64,000 nucleotides of DNA. Source: Pyxidicoccus sp. MSG2. Lineage in GTDB: Bacteria; Myxococcota; Myxococcia; Myxococcales; Myxococcaceae. The DNA lies in assembly GCF_026626705.1 (NCBI RefSeq), contig NZ_JAPNKC010000001.1:2418001-2482000 (forward strand), written 5' to 3'. The notes under the pieces were generated by a model. The model was given only the letters and a program-made list of their open reading frames with translations, made no database searches and was not told the DNA's origin. The position numbers and the translations under genes are program-made. Position 1 is the first letter of the stretch; each line of letters opens with the position of its first letter. Below are positions 44,297-53,342 of this stretch, piece by piece.

Positions 44297-46186
44297 TCAG
44301 GGGCTCGAGGGGCCGCCCATCAGGAGTGAAATCTTCAGGGGGCGGAAGAGATTCCGCTTCTTGAACTGGTGTTGCTCCATCTTCCGCAGAATCACATCCA
44401 GCGTCCGGCAGGCGTCCACCACGTGTGCGCCCTTGTTGAGCATGACGCACTCCGCCTGGACCGACATGGAGGCGTCCGTAATCTCCGCACGGGAAGGAAT
44501 GCCGGTCCGTGCCAGGGTATCGAGGACCTGCGTGGCCCAGACGACGGGCAGGTGCGCGGCCTCGGCGAACCACATGATTTCCTGCTGGAGTTCCGCCAGG
44601 CGCTCGAAGCCGATTTCGACGGCCAGGTCGCCCCGCGCAATCATGAGGCCGACGGGGGTGTGCCGCATGGCCTCCAGCAGCAGCCCGGGAAGCGATTGCA
44701 GCGCGCGCGCCGTCTCCAGCTTGACGATGATTCCCGGCATGCGCCGCCCCGCGACCGCGCGAATGGCGGCGATGGCTTCTCGCAGGTCGCTCGGCGTGCG
44801 GATGAAGGACACGCCCAGGACATCCGCGAACTCCAGCACCTCCGGGAGCACCTCCAGGTCCTTGCGCGAGACGACGCACGCGCGCAGGTCGCTGTCCGGG
44901 AAGTTGACGCCCTTCTCCGCCCGGACCTTGACGCGCGCCTTGAGCGTCCTCACCACCCGCGCGGTCGCCTGGCGCGCATCGACCTCCTCGACCACCGCTT
45001 CCACCTTGCCGTCGTCCAGGAGCACGCGATGTCCTGGCTTGAGCTGCAGCGTGACGCCCGGCATGTCCAGGCCAAGCCTGGGCGGGCCATGCGACTCGGG
45101 CCCGTCGAGCGACTCGCGCACCCCGGGCGAACCTTCCACTGCGTCCATCCAGAGCTGGAAGCGGTCTCCGACGGACAGCTCGACGTAGCCGGGGCGCTGG
45201 GGGATGGCGCTGGGGAAGGCCCGGCCCAGCTCCTCGGCCCCCCGCATCCAGACGAGCTCGGTCCGAGGCGTCAGGTAGCACGTCTTGTCGAGCTCGGCGA
45301 AGGCCCCGTGGGACTCCACCTCGGTGATGCGGAAGCGCCGCTCCCGCTGGCGGCTGTCCCAGGTCTGCACGGTGTCTCCGACACGCATGCCGTCGAGCCA
45401 GGCGTCGGGCACGCGGAGCGGAGGGGGCGCATCCTCCGGAGTGGGCGGGGCGGAGGCACTGGCGCCAAGCAGGGGAATGCGCAGCGCGCCGACCACGTGC
45501 CCCAGCGAGTCCTTGCGCGGGCGATACCGGAGGACGGCCGGGCCCGGGGAGACATGCGTGGTGCGAATCTTCGGCCCTTCCAGGTCCACGAGGACGCGCA
45601 CCGGGCGCCCCATGCGGCGGGCGACCCGGCGCACCACCTCGGCCGTGCGGCGCCACACGCCGGGACTTCCGTGGGCGCTGTTGATGCGCAGGACGTTCAT
45701 CCCCGCCCCCAGCAGGGCGGCACACTCCTCCTCTGAGGGCGGCTCCACGTCCCGCGCCGTCACCATGATGTACACGTGGCGCTCCCGCGGTCGGGGGCCC
45801 AGGAGCGCCTCCGTGTGCTGGTGCAGGAGCCGCTCGGCCTCGTCGCGGCGCAGCCCCCCGGGTGAGGGGACGGGCGGAGGGCCGGCGGGCTCCGGAGCGC
45901 CGCGCGCGAGGGAGTCCTCGATGCGCTGGACGAGCTCGTGGAGGCTGGAGAGGACGGAGCCCTCGCTGCGTCCCAGGGAGGAGAGCCCCACCTCGCTCAG
46001 CTCCAGTTGGAGCCGGCGCAGCTCGAGCTGTCTCAGTGCCACGTAGGCGAGCAGGTTCTCCGCGCTCGCGCGGTAGCCGGGCTGCACGGCCGCGAGCGCG
46101 CCGAGGTTCGCCTCGACGAAGCCCGTGACATGCCGCTGGACCTTGAGCACTTCCGCATGGATGTCTTCGAGCTGCTGGCCGGACAT
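44297..46186 (-). CDS. Pyruvate-kinase-like protein with helical N-terminal extension
   Basis: 629 residues from the ATG at 46186. Residues 1-140 are helical, with no match to pyruvate kinase. The barrel then follows: NVLRINSAHGSPG, VLVDLEGPKIRT, a B-domain-like insertion, VNFPDSDL, FADVLGVSFIRTPSDL, VKLETARALQSL, LMIARGDLAVEIGFERLAEL and WATQVLDTLARTGIPSRAEI, ending near the LNKG. The C-terminal allosteric domain is absent. The active-site GDLAVEIG and PSRAE segments are retained, so activity is possible, but the protein is a divergent paralogue rather than the housekeeping enzyme. It could be a regulator or act on another phosphate donor. Confidence 0.8.
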   Translation of the reverse strand: MSGQQLEDIHAEVLKVQRHVTGFVEANLGALAAVQPGYRASAENLLAYVALRQLELRRLQLELSEVGLSSLGRSEGSVLSSLHELVQRIEDSLARGAPEPAGPPPVPSPGGLRRDEAERLLHQHTEALLGPRPRERHVYIMVTARDVEPPSEEECAALLGAGMNVLRINSAHGSPGVWRRTAEVVRRVARRMGRPVRVLVDLEGPKIRTTHVSPGPAVLRYRPRKDSLGHVVGALRIPLLGASASAPPTPEDAPPPLRVPDAWLDGMRVGDTVQTWDSRQRERRFRITEVESHGAFAELDKTCYLTPRTELVWMRGAEELGRAFPSAIPQRPGYVELSVGDRFQLWMDAVEGSPGVRESLDGPESHGPPRLGLDMPGVTLQLKPGHRVLLDDGKVEAVVEEVDARQATARVVRTLKARVKVRAEKGVNFPDSDLRACVVSRKDLEVLPEVLEFADVLGVSFIRTPSDLREAIAAIRAVAGRRMPGIIVKLETARALQSLPGLLLEAMRHTPVGLMIARGDLAVEIGFERLAELQQEIMWFAEAAHLPVVWATQVLDTLARTGIPSRAEITDASMSVQAECVMLNKGAHVVDACRTLDVILRKMEQHQFKKRNLFRPLKISLLMGGPSSP

Positions 46187-46435
46187 GGGGCCCTCGCGTC
46201 GAGGTTCTCGGCTTAAATTGCAGCCGAGGTGACGGGAAGGCACCGCCGGGGTGGTAACTCCGGTTACCAGCCGGTAGGCGCAGTGACCAGGCGCCCGGCC
46301 TGGAGCCCTCCCAGGTGCCTGTGGAACCCCCTGGAATCACGGAAGCCCGCGCGAGAGGCCCGACGCGGTCCGGCCGGCACGGGAGCTGCTCTGGTGTCGG
46401 AACGTCGCCCACCGCCGCCCCCCCAGAGGCTCCCC

Positions 46436-47422
46436 ATGAAGCTCCGCTCGAAGCCGTCCCTCTCCCTTCTCAAGTCCTCCCCTTCCACGCCGTCCGCCTC
46501 GCGCTCCCCGAGCCCTGGCGCCGCCGCGAAGCCGGACGCGGCCAGCGCCCCGAAGAAGCCCAACGCCCCGCGGCCGACGCCCGGCGAGCTCCAGGCGGGA
46601 AAGAGCCAGCTCAAGCCGGCGGACCATGGCGTGGTGCACCCGGACCTGCCGGGCATCCGGACGCGCCGTGACAGCGGCCAGTCGGGCGCGGACTTCGCGG
46701 ACTTCACGTCGGACGTGCGCAACTCCACACACAAGCTGATGAGCAAGCCCGAGGGACATCGGCTGATGACGGAGCTCAACGGCCGCACGCAGGCGGTGAA
46801 CCCCGGCGTGACGGGCACGCCGTACAAGCCGGTGACGGTGGCCGACATCTCCTCGGGCCGCAACGACGCACGCATGCCCATGTCCCACGCGCCCCGCCAC
46901 GAGGGCACCTACGACTCGCTGCGCCCGGCGTACCGCCAGGACGGCCAGCCCGGTGCGGGCCGGCCCAGCAACATCAAGTACAACGAGCAGGATGCGGGGC
47001 CGCGCTTCAACAGCCTGGGCCACGAGTCCGTCCACGCCTGGCGCGCGTCCAACGGCCTCCAGGTGAGCCCCCTGGCCGTCAGCAAGCACGACAAGGCGGA
47101 CGTGTTCCAGCGATTCCCCGAGCACTCGGCCGACATGAAGAACACGCTCGAGACGCGCCTGCGGCTGACGGAGGAGTTCGAGACGGTGGGCCTGCGCCCC
47201 ACGCCGCACACGCCCGCGGGCTGGGCGCCCAGCGAGAACAAGCTTCGCGCGGAGCATGGGCTGCCGCAGCGCCAGGACTACTCGGGCATGCGCCCCACCG
47301 GGAACCAGAACGACGTCAACCTGGGCCACTACGACGCGGGCTCCGACAACCGCAACTTCTTCCAGAAGCTGCGCGGCGAGCCCACGCCCATCGGCCGCAT
47401 CCTGGGCGACCTGGAGAAGTGA
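46436..47422 (+). CDS. M91 (NleD/HopH1-like) zinc metalloprotease, putative effector
   Basis: 328 residues from the ATG at 46436. Residues 1-70 are Pro/Ala/Ser/Lys-rich and look disordered, with no Sec or lipoprotein signal. The core carries LGHESVHAWRASNG (HESVH at 196-200), then RLTEEFETVG (E246-E247) and PSENKLRAEHGLPQRQDYSGM. This order of HExxH, EE and ENxLRxExGL matches the M91 family, which includes the type III effectors NleD and HopH1/XopG that cleave host MAP kinases. A myxobacterial copy could be delivered to prey or be used between cells. Delivery route and target are not shown. Confidence 0.75.
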   Translation: MKLRSKPSLSLLKSSPSTPSASRSPSPGAAAKPDAASAPKKPNAPRPTPGELQAGKSQLKPADHGVVHPDLPGIRTRRDSGQSGADFADFTSDVRNSTHKLMSKPEGHRLMTELNGRTQAVNPGVTGTPYKPVTVADISSGRNDARMPMSHAPRHEGTYDSLRPAYRQDGQPGAGRPSNIKYNEQDAGPRFNSLGHESVHAWRASNGLQVSPLAVSKHDKADVFQRFPEHSADMKNTLETRLRLTEEFETVGLRPTPHTPAGWAPSENKLRAEHGLPQRQDYSGMRPTGNQNDVNLGHYDAGSDNRNFFQKLRGEPTPIGRILGDLEK

Positions 47423-47447
47423 GCATCGTCCGGGCCCGCAGTGCCGG

Positions 47448-47482
47448 GGCCGTCGCTTCGCCAGCCATGCGAAGCGACGGCC
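47448..47482. terminator. 14-bp perfect hairpin, bidirectional terminator candidate
   Basis: GGCCGTCGCTTCGC and GCGAAGCGACGGCC pair perfectly around a 7-base loop. The hairpin lies between the stops of the M91 gene and the opposite kelch lipoprotein gene, 26 and 22 bases away, an ideal place to block both transcripts. Confidence 0.65.
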
Positions 47483-47503
47483 TCGTCGGTGCGGTGTCTC
47501 ACC

Positions 47504-49663
47504 TCACTGCGAATACACCTCCACGAAGCGGCTCGGCGCGCCATTCACGCACCCCACCGCCAGCGCCTCGTCGCCAGGCATCGCGGTGAGCGTGTGGCCG
47601 GAGCGCGCGGCCAGCATGCTCGCCGTGGGCCTCCAGACCTGGAAGTCCCAGTCGTACAGCTCGGCGCTGGCCAGGAAGCTGGAGGCGTTGGCGCCCCCAA
47701 TCTTCCAGGTGCCTCCGGTGGTCAGGATGCCCGCGAACGGCAGGGCGTCGGTCGCGTGGTCATGGCGGGGCGTGGAGAGGGCACTCGCGGAGACCCAGAC
47801 GTTGGCGCCCGGCACAAACTGCTGCACGGTGGCCAGCGAGCCCTGCCCCACGTACGAGCCCGTTCCCATCAGCCCGCCGATGGCGAGCGGCCCGTTCGAG
47901 GAGCCATTCCACTGCAGGGTGAAGTTGCTGCGCGCCTGGGCCAGGCTCGTGGTGGTCTGCCAGACTCCGGTGTTCGGGTCGTACAGCTCCGCGCTCGCGA
48001 GCCGGTTGAGCGTCGTGAAGACCAGGTTGTACCCGCCCGCGACGAGCACCCGGCCGTCGTCCAGGCGAATGGCGGAGTGGTTGATGCGGCCCGTGGCGAG
48101 GTGGCCCGTGGCGGACCACGTGCCGGTGGCCGGGTCATACAGCTCGGTGCTCGTCACGTAGACGCCGCCGTCGGTGCGCCCACCGGTGACGAGCACCTGT
48201 CCCGACGAGAGGACGGTCGCCTTGAAGGAGGTCCGCGCGGTGAGCAGGCTTCCGGTGGCCGTCCACGTGTTGGGGCCCGGGTTGAACACCTCCGCGGTGG
48301 TGACGCTGCTGTTGGCGTTGCCGCCAATCACGAGCACCCTGCCCGTGTTCAGCCAGACGGCGACGGCATTCGTGCGAGGCTCGGTCATGTCCCCCACCGG
48401 CAGCCACGACTTGATGGAGGGTTCGTACACCTCGGCGCTGGCGAGGGGACCGGAGGCGTCACTTCCGCCTGCCACGAGCACGTTGAAGGACATATGCGTG
48501 GCGGTGTGGCCGCACCGGGCCGTGTTGAGCGAGCCGGTGGCGTTCCACACGAAGGTGCCCGGGTCGTACAGCTCCGCGGTGGCCGTGGTGCCGCCGCCGG
48601 CGACGAGCACCTGCCCGGAGCGCAGCAGTGCGACGGACGCGCCACCGCGGCCCGTCGTGGCCATGGTGGGGCCGGCGCTCCACGTCCCGCTGAACGACGG
48701 GTCATAGAGCTCCGTCGCGCCCACGTTGTCGACGAGGAACACCTTGCCCGACGGCAGCACGGCGGTGCGGGGGCTCGAGTGGTACTGCACCAGGTTGCCG
48801 GTATAGGACCAGGTGTTGGTCGCCGGGTCATACAGCTCGGTGGTGGTGCCACCGACGCCGCCCACCACCAGGACCTTGCCCGAGGGCAACAGCATCGCCT
48901 GGTGGTAGTAGCGCGCCGCCTTCATCGAAGGGCCCGCGGTCCACGTGTTGGTCGCCGGGTCATACAGCTCCGTGGTCGCCAGGTTGAGGCCGCTCCGGTT
49001 GGTGCCGCCCGCCACGAGGACCTTGCCCGAGAGCAGCCGCGTCGCCGTGTGCCGGTAGCGGGGGCCGAGCATGCTCGCGGCCGCCGACCACGCGTTGCTG
49101 GCCGGGTCATACACGTGCACGCCGGCAGTGGGGCCCATGGGCGAACCGGAGACGGCGCCACCGGTGATGAGCACCTTGCCCGAAGCGAGCAGGACGTCCC
49201 GGGCCTGGCTGCGCGCAAGCGGGCTGACGGGAGTCGCCGTCCAGGTACCGGTGGCCGGGTCATACAGCTCCGCCGTGGCCGAAACGGTGCCCGCGAGGCA
49301 GCACGGATGGCCATTGGCCACCAGCACCTTCCCGTTGTTGAGCAGGGTGGCGGTGTGCTCCGAGCGAGTCGCAGTCATCGCGCCGGTGGCCGTCCAGGTT
49401 TCCGTCACCGGGTCATACAGCTCCGCGGTCGCTGTCGGCGTCGACGCGCTGCTGCCCGCGACGAGCACCAGTCCGGAGGGCAACACCGTCGCAGTGGCGC
49501 CCGAACGGGCGGACAGCAAGCTGCCGGTGGCGCGCCACGCGGGCGTCGCCAGCGCCGCGCGCCAGGTGTCGAGGGTGCCGGCCCCCGTTTCGGGCGCCTC
49601 CACGCCACAGGCCGCGCAGGCCAGGAGCAGGAGCATGGAGGGAATCACTGCCAGTCGTTTCAT
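47504..49663 (-). CDS. Kelch-repeat lipoprotein
   Basis: 719 residues from the ATG at 49663. A lipoprotein signal (MKRLAVIPSMLLLLACAAC) is followed by about eleven kelch-like blades of about 50 residues, each with a hydrophobic GKVLVAGG-type strand and an AELYDPATxTW motif. Two or more beta-propellers are likely. It resembles abundant myxobacterial surface kelch lipoproteins that may bind substrates or partners. It is convergent with the M91 gene and its 5' end is 109 bases from the divergent lysin gene. Confidence 0.88.
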   Translation of the reverse strand: MKRLAVIPSMLLLLACAACGVEAPETGAGTLDTWRAALATPAWRATGSLLSARSGATATVLPSGLVLVAGSSASTPTATAELYDPVTETWTATGAMTATRSEHTATLLNNGKVLVANGHPCCLAGTVSATAELYDPATGTWTATPVSPLARSQARDVLLASGKVLITGGAVSGSPMGPTAGVHVYDPASNAWSAAASMLGPRYRHTATRLLSGKVLVAGGTNRSGLNLATTELYDPATNTWTAGPSMKAARYYHQAMLLPSGKVLVVGGVGGTTTELYDPATNTWSYTGNLVQYHSSPRTAVLPSGKVFLVDNVGATELYDPSFSGTWSAGPTMATTGRGGASVALLRSGQVLVAGGGTTATAELYDPGTFVWNATGSLNTARCGHTATHMSFNVLVAGGSDASGPLASAEVYEPSIKSWLPVGDMTEPRTNAVAVWLNTGRVLVIGGNANSSVTTAEVFNPGPNTWTATGSLLTARTSFKATVLSSGQVLVTGGRTDGGVYVTSTELYDPATGTWSATGHLATGRINHSAIRLDDGRVLVAGGYNLVFTTLNRLASAELYDPNTGVWQTTTSLAQARSNFTLQWNGSSNGPLAIGGLMGTGSYVGQGSLATVQQFVPGANVWVSASALSTPRHDHATDALPFAGILTTGGTWKIGGANASSFLASAELYDWDFQVWRPTASMLAARSGHTLTAMPGDEALAVGCVNGAPSRFVEVYSQ

Positions 49664-49772
49664 GATGAGTCGCCTTGGATGGAGTTGCGTCGAGCACAAA
49701 AAACTGAATTCCAAGATTATAATGATTCTCTGGTTCTCGACGAGAGCGTTGTTTCCATCCCAGAGGAGCCGC

Positions 49773-52235
49773 ATGAACAGCAGATTCCGTCCAAGGCGCA
49801 TCATCTCGAACACCGTGAAGCTGCTGTTGGGGCTCGTGGTCCTGACTGCCTGCGGAGGCCCGGAGACGGAGGGCTCCGCAAGCCCTGACCCTGTCACCCA
49901 GGAAGACCAGGCTCTCGCGCCGGCCAACGTGCAGTCCTTCTACGCGGAGTCACGGTGGGGGACCCGCTTCGGAGTCACCGGCCCCTACTACGGCCCCCTG
50001 GGCCACCGGGGGCTCGACATCTACGCGAGCGCCGGCCAGGCGATTCCCGCGCTCCGCTCGGGCATCGTCCGCCGCGTCCAGTACTCCTCCATCGTGGGAC
50101 ACACCATCGCGGTGGAGTCCGCGCCCGGTGACTTCTCCGGGTACGACCACGTCATCCGGACGCGCTTCTCGGTGGGCGACTACGTCCAGCAGGGTGACAC
50201 CATCGCCTACGTGGCGGGCGCCGGAGATGACCACGGCTCCGCGTGGACCGGGCCGCACCTCCACCTGACCCGAGGCGCCACGGACACCTGCGTGTTTGGC
50301 GAGTCTGTCAGCGACCCCGCGCCGCTCATCCGGAACGTGCTCGGCACCGGCACCGGCGGCGGCACCGGCACGGGCGGCGGCACCGGGGGAATCCAGGTCA
50401 GCATCGAGGAGGGGAAGACGCTCCAGCGCGTGGCCCAGCGGGGCGGCTACACGGGCCCGGTGGACGGCGTGCCCGGGGTCAACACGTGGAAGGGCGTCCA
50501 GACGGTCCTCACGGGCAAGGGCTTCTACTCCGGCCCCATCGACGGCGTTCCGGGTGAGAACACCTGGAAGGGCGTCCAACGGCTCGCCCAGCTCGGCGGG
50601 TACACGGGCCCAGTGGATGGCTTCCCGGGGCAGTACACGTACGCGGGCCTCAATAACTGGCTGGCCCAGGACCCCGGGACGCCTCCCCCGTCGGGGATGA
50701 GCGGTGTGTATGGGATTGATGTCGGCACGACGCAGCGGAACCTGGACTTCAGCGCCATCCGCAGCGCCGGCTACCAGTTCGCGATTGTCAAAGCCGGAGG
50801 CTCCAATGTCTCCCCCATCTACGTCGCGCCGTACTACGCACAGCAGGTCGCCAGGGCTCGCGCGGCCGGGCTCCTCGTGGGGCACTACTGGATGGCGGGC
50901 TCGTACAACCCCGCCGGTGACGCCCAGTACTTCATGGACCACCTGTATGACTATCGAGCGGGTGATTTGCTGGTGCTCGACAACGAAGCCATCGACGACG
51001 GCATCTTCTGGAACGACTCCCTGACCGCGAGCTTCATGCAGGCGGTCAAGACACGCCTGGGGAAGGCACCGTTCCTGTACACCTACTCGAGTCTGCTCAA
51101 GGCCAACTCCTGGCCGCAGACGCAGGCCGTGGGCTCGAAGCTCTGGATTGCGCACTACACGGGCACGCCGGGCAACCCGAGCATCGGGACGGCCTACCCG
51201 ACGTGGGAAATCCACCAGTACACGTCGTCCGGCAACCAGAACGGGATTCCCCTCGACCTGAACGTCGCGAAGCTGTCCGCGTTCGCCGGACTGTCCCAGC
51301 CCCCGTCGGGTGCGACGGCGCCTCCGCCGACGGCCATCCCCGGAGGCAGCTCGGGCGGCGGAACCCCCGTCATCACCGTCCAGCAGGGAACCACCTTGCA
51401 GAACCTGGCGCGCCGGGGCGGCTATACCGGCCCCATCGACGGCATTCCGGGGGCCAATACCTGGATGGGAGCCCAGAAGGTCCTGCGCACGCTGGGGTAC
51501 TACGACGGGCCCGCCGACGGCGTCCCGGGCATCAACACCTACAAGGGATTGCAGCTCCTGGCCCAGGACGGTGGCTACACGGGCCCCATCGATGGCATCC
51601 CCGGGCCCAATACGTACAACGGCATCCAGGCGTACCTGGACGGGTCCTCCGGCCCCGTGCCGCCCGTCACCAATGCCCAGGGGGTGACGCTGCAACGGAT
51701 TGCCCGCGCGGGCGGGTATACCGGTGCGGTGGACGGCGTCCCCGGCGCGAACACGTGGAAGGGCATCCAGCAGGTCCTCGGCGGCTATGGCTACTCGGGG
51801 CCCGTGGATGGCGTCATGGGCACCAACTCGTACGCGGCACTCCAGCGCTTCGCCGCGAAGGGCGGCTACACGGGCCCCATCGACGGCGTCATGGGCACCA
51901 ACTCCTGGAAGGGCGTGCAGACCGTGCTGCGTGGGTTTGGATATACGGGCCCCATTGATGGCGTCATGGGCACCAACTCGTACGCGGCGCTCCAGCGGGT
52001 GGCGCGCCTGGGCGGGTACATGGGCCCCTCCGATGGAGCCCTGGGGGTGAATTCGTGGCGGGGCCTCCAGACCTTCCTGAGCGGCGCCGGGTACACGGGC
52101 CCCGTGGACGGAGTCCCCGGAACGAACACCTACAAGGTGCTCCAATCCCTGGCGAGCCGCGGCGGCTACACGGGGCCGATTGACGGCATCCCCGGACCCA
52201 ACACGTACGCGGGCCTGGCGAACCTCCTGGACTGA
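49773..52235 (+). CDS. M23-GH25 cell-wall lysin with 13 peptidoglycan-binding-like repeats
   Basis: 820 residues from the ATG at 49773 (AGGAG upstream). The lipoprotein signal ends in LVVLTAC. Residues about 65-175 are an M23/LytM endopeptidase: GHRGLDIYA gives the HxxxD zinc ligands, GPHLHLTRG the HxH motif. Three short repeats follow (about 210-305), then a GH25 lysozyme-like domain (about 312-508) with YGIDVG and VLDNEAID. After that come three more repeats (about 535-622) and seven at the end (about 636-819). Each repeat is about 25 residues around GGYTGPxDGxxGxNT, like half of a PG_binding_1 domain. Peptide and glycan cleavage in one exported protein suggests prey lysis. Confidence 0.92.
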   Translation: MNSRFRPRRIISNTVKLLLGLVVLTACGGPETEGSASPDPVTQEDQALAPANVQSFYAESRWGTRFGVTGPYYGPLGHRGLDIYASAGQAIPALRSGIVRRVQYSSIVGHTIAVESAPGDFSGYDHVIRTRFSVGDYVQQGDTIAYVAGAGDDHGSAWTGPHLHLTRGATDTCVFGESVSDPAPLIRNVLGTGTGGGTGTGGGTGGIQVSIEEGKTLQRVAQRGGYTGPVDGVPGVNTWKGVQTVLTGKGFYSGPIDGVPGENTWKGVQRLAQLGGYTGPVDGFPGQYTYAGLNNWLAQDPGTPPPSGMSGVYGIDVGTTQRNLDFSAIRSAGYQFAIVKAGGSNVSPIYVAPYYAQQVARARAAGLLVGHYWMAGSYNPAGDAQYFMDHLYDYRAGDLLVLDNEAIDDGIFWNDSLTASFMQAVKTRLGKAPFLYTYSSLLKANSWPQTQAVGSKLWIAHYTGTPGNPSIGTAYPTWEIHQYTSSGNQNGIPLDLNVAKLSAFAGLSQPPSGATAPPPTAIPGGSSGGGTPVITVQQGTTLQNLARRGGYTGPIDGIPGANTWMGAQKVLRTLGYYDGPADGVPGINTYKGLQLLAQDGGYTGPIDGIPGPNTYNGIQAYLDGSSGPVPPVTNAQGVTLQRIARAGGYTGAVDGVPGANTWKGIQQVLGGYGYSGPVDGVMGTNSYAALQRFAAKGGYTGPIDGVMGTNSWKGVQTVLRGFGYTGPIDGVMGTNSYAALQRVARLGGYMGPSDGALGVNSWRGLQTFLSGAGYTGPVDGVPGTNTYKVLQSLASRGGYTGPIDGIPGPNTYAGLANLLD

Positions 52236-52303
52236 ATTGCCTACACGGTCCCCTGACTTGCGGCCCGGAGCCACACCTCCGGGCCGTGCCAGTCGGGGCA
52301 ACC

Positions 52304-52357
52304 GGCCCCTCTACACCAGCCCTCACCTTCAATAGGCCTCTCATCTACCCCATGCTC
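52304..52357 (+). repeat. 54-bp repeat, copy 1
   Basis: This block is gap-free and about 78 % identical to 57422-57475, with the shared core CCAGCCCTCACCTTCAA. The second copy lies 150 bases after the IS91-like transposase end, so both are probably remnants of that element's terminal region. No target duplication is visible. Confidence 0.5.
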
Positions 52358-52446
52358 AAGAGGGGTTGCTGGAATTGACGGAAATGCGGCTTGTGGGGCA
52401 AGCTCTGCCCCTGCCAATAGTGGCAGGGTGCGAACAGGGCGGCTCC

Positions 52447-52776
52447 ATGAACATTCAGCGTGTCGTGTGTGTGGTCGGCGTAATCATTGGCATCAGCGGA
52501 TGCGGCGCTGTTGATTCCGAGCACCGAATCGCACGAGATGGGAACGAATGGTCCGTCACGTCGCCCGAGGGCAACATTGCCCGCGTGCCTTCTTACGAGT
52601 TCTCCCGCTCTGAAGTTCGGACGGAGGATGGAGTTTCGCTTTCTCCGCCCGAGGTCAGCAGCGCGGCTATCTGCTGCAAGAATTGCGTTTTCAACTCGGA
52701 TGGCACGTTCTCCTGCACGGATTGTCATACTTGTGCGGACACTGTTCCCGAGGCTGGAGCGGTGGCTGCGGAGTAG
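52447..52776 (+). CDS. Small Cys-rich lipoprotein
   Basis: 109 residues from the ATG at 52447. A lipoprotein signal (MNIQRVVCVVGVIIGISGC) leads to a polar region and a C-terminal cluster AICCKNCVFNSDG then CTDCHTC with six Cys. The Cys spacing (CCxxC, CxxCxxC) suggests disulfides or metal binding outside the cell. No family recognised. Flanked by IS-like repeat remnants and a phage relic, so it may be a recent arrival. Confidence 0.6.
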   Translation: MNIQRVVCVVGVIIGISGCGAVDSEHRIARDGNEWSVTSPEGNIARVPSYEFSRSEVRTEDGVSLSPPEVSSAAICCKNCVFNSDGTFSCTDCHTCADTVPEAGAVAAE

Positions 52777-52843
52777 AAAGGGGCAGGAGCCGCGCAAATA
52801 GTTTTTCAGGAAAGGGTTCAATCTCGAGAGGGACGATACCTTT

Positions 52844-53055
52844 TCAATCTCGAAAGCCTCTCTTGCACGGTTTCTTGGTTCCCCTCGCCGTCATCGACTT
52901 GAAGACGGGCCAGACCATGGCGTCCACGCGGACATCGCGCGCGTGGCCGCCCTCCTGGCCGGTGAAGCTGGAGAGCTGATCCTCCAGCTTCTCGTGCTTG
53001 CCCACCAAGGGCTCCCATGCGCAGTGTGGAGGCAGGCCGCGGTACCCCAAGGGCT
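52844..53055 (-). pseudogene. Relic of phage terminase large-subunit C-terminus
   Basis: The minus-strand frame reads GKHEKLEDQLSSFTG, then a short gap, then RVDAMVWPVF. Phage TerL proteins end in LEDQMCxFT, a spacer and SPDRVDALVWALTEL, so the order and spacing match well. The Asp of the last motif is kept. The segment is preceded by a Gly/Leu-His-His-like region (GLPPHCA) as in TerL (GxVHHCG). Nothing upstream in this frame can be recognised, and no start is credible. It is a prophage fragment. The rest of the 566-base gap between genes (52777-53342) holds no supported feature. Confidence 0.6.
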
Positions 53056-53342
53056 GCGCGGCCTCTCCACCGGCCCGGCGCACACCGCCCACACCATGCG
53101 GTCGCGCACGACGCGCCATTCGGTCGGGCGCTCCTGCCGCGAAATCATTCCGCCCCTCTTCCGCGCACCTGTCGTGCGCGGCGGGCGAATCACGACCAGG
53201 GTCATATTCACCGCATCGAGGGGTGGAACGTCTTCTGTGCGTGGGGACGGTGAGCGTGGCCCTGGGGCCGGGTGGTCCGGCCCGATGCACCCGTGCGCCG
53301 TAAGGGCCGCCGCGCCGTCTCCCTCACGTCAGGAGACTCGTC

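Noticed and set aside
41976..46412. 1478-codon minus-strand open frame
   Set aside because: It is antisense to the aldehyde dehydrogenase and VOC genes and reads Arg/Pro/Ala-rich shadow sequence; typical of high-GC DNA.
49071..49772. Upstream extension of the M23-GH25 lysin
   Set aside because: It is antisense to the kelch lipoprotein; the lipoprotein signal starts at 49773 with a ribosome site.
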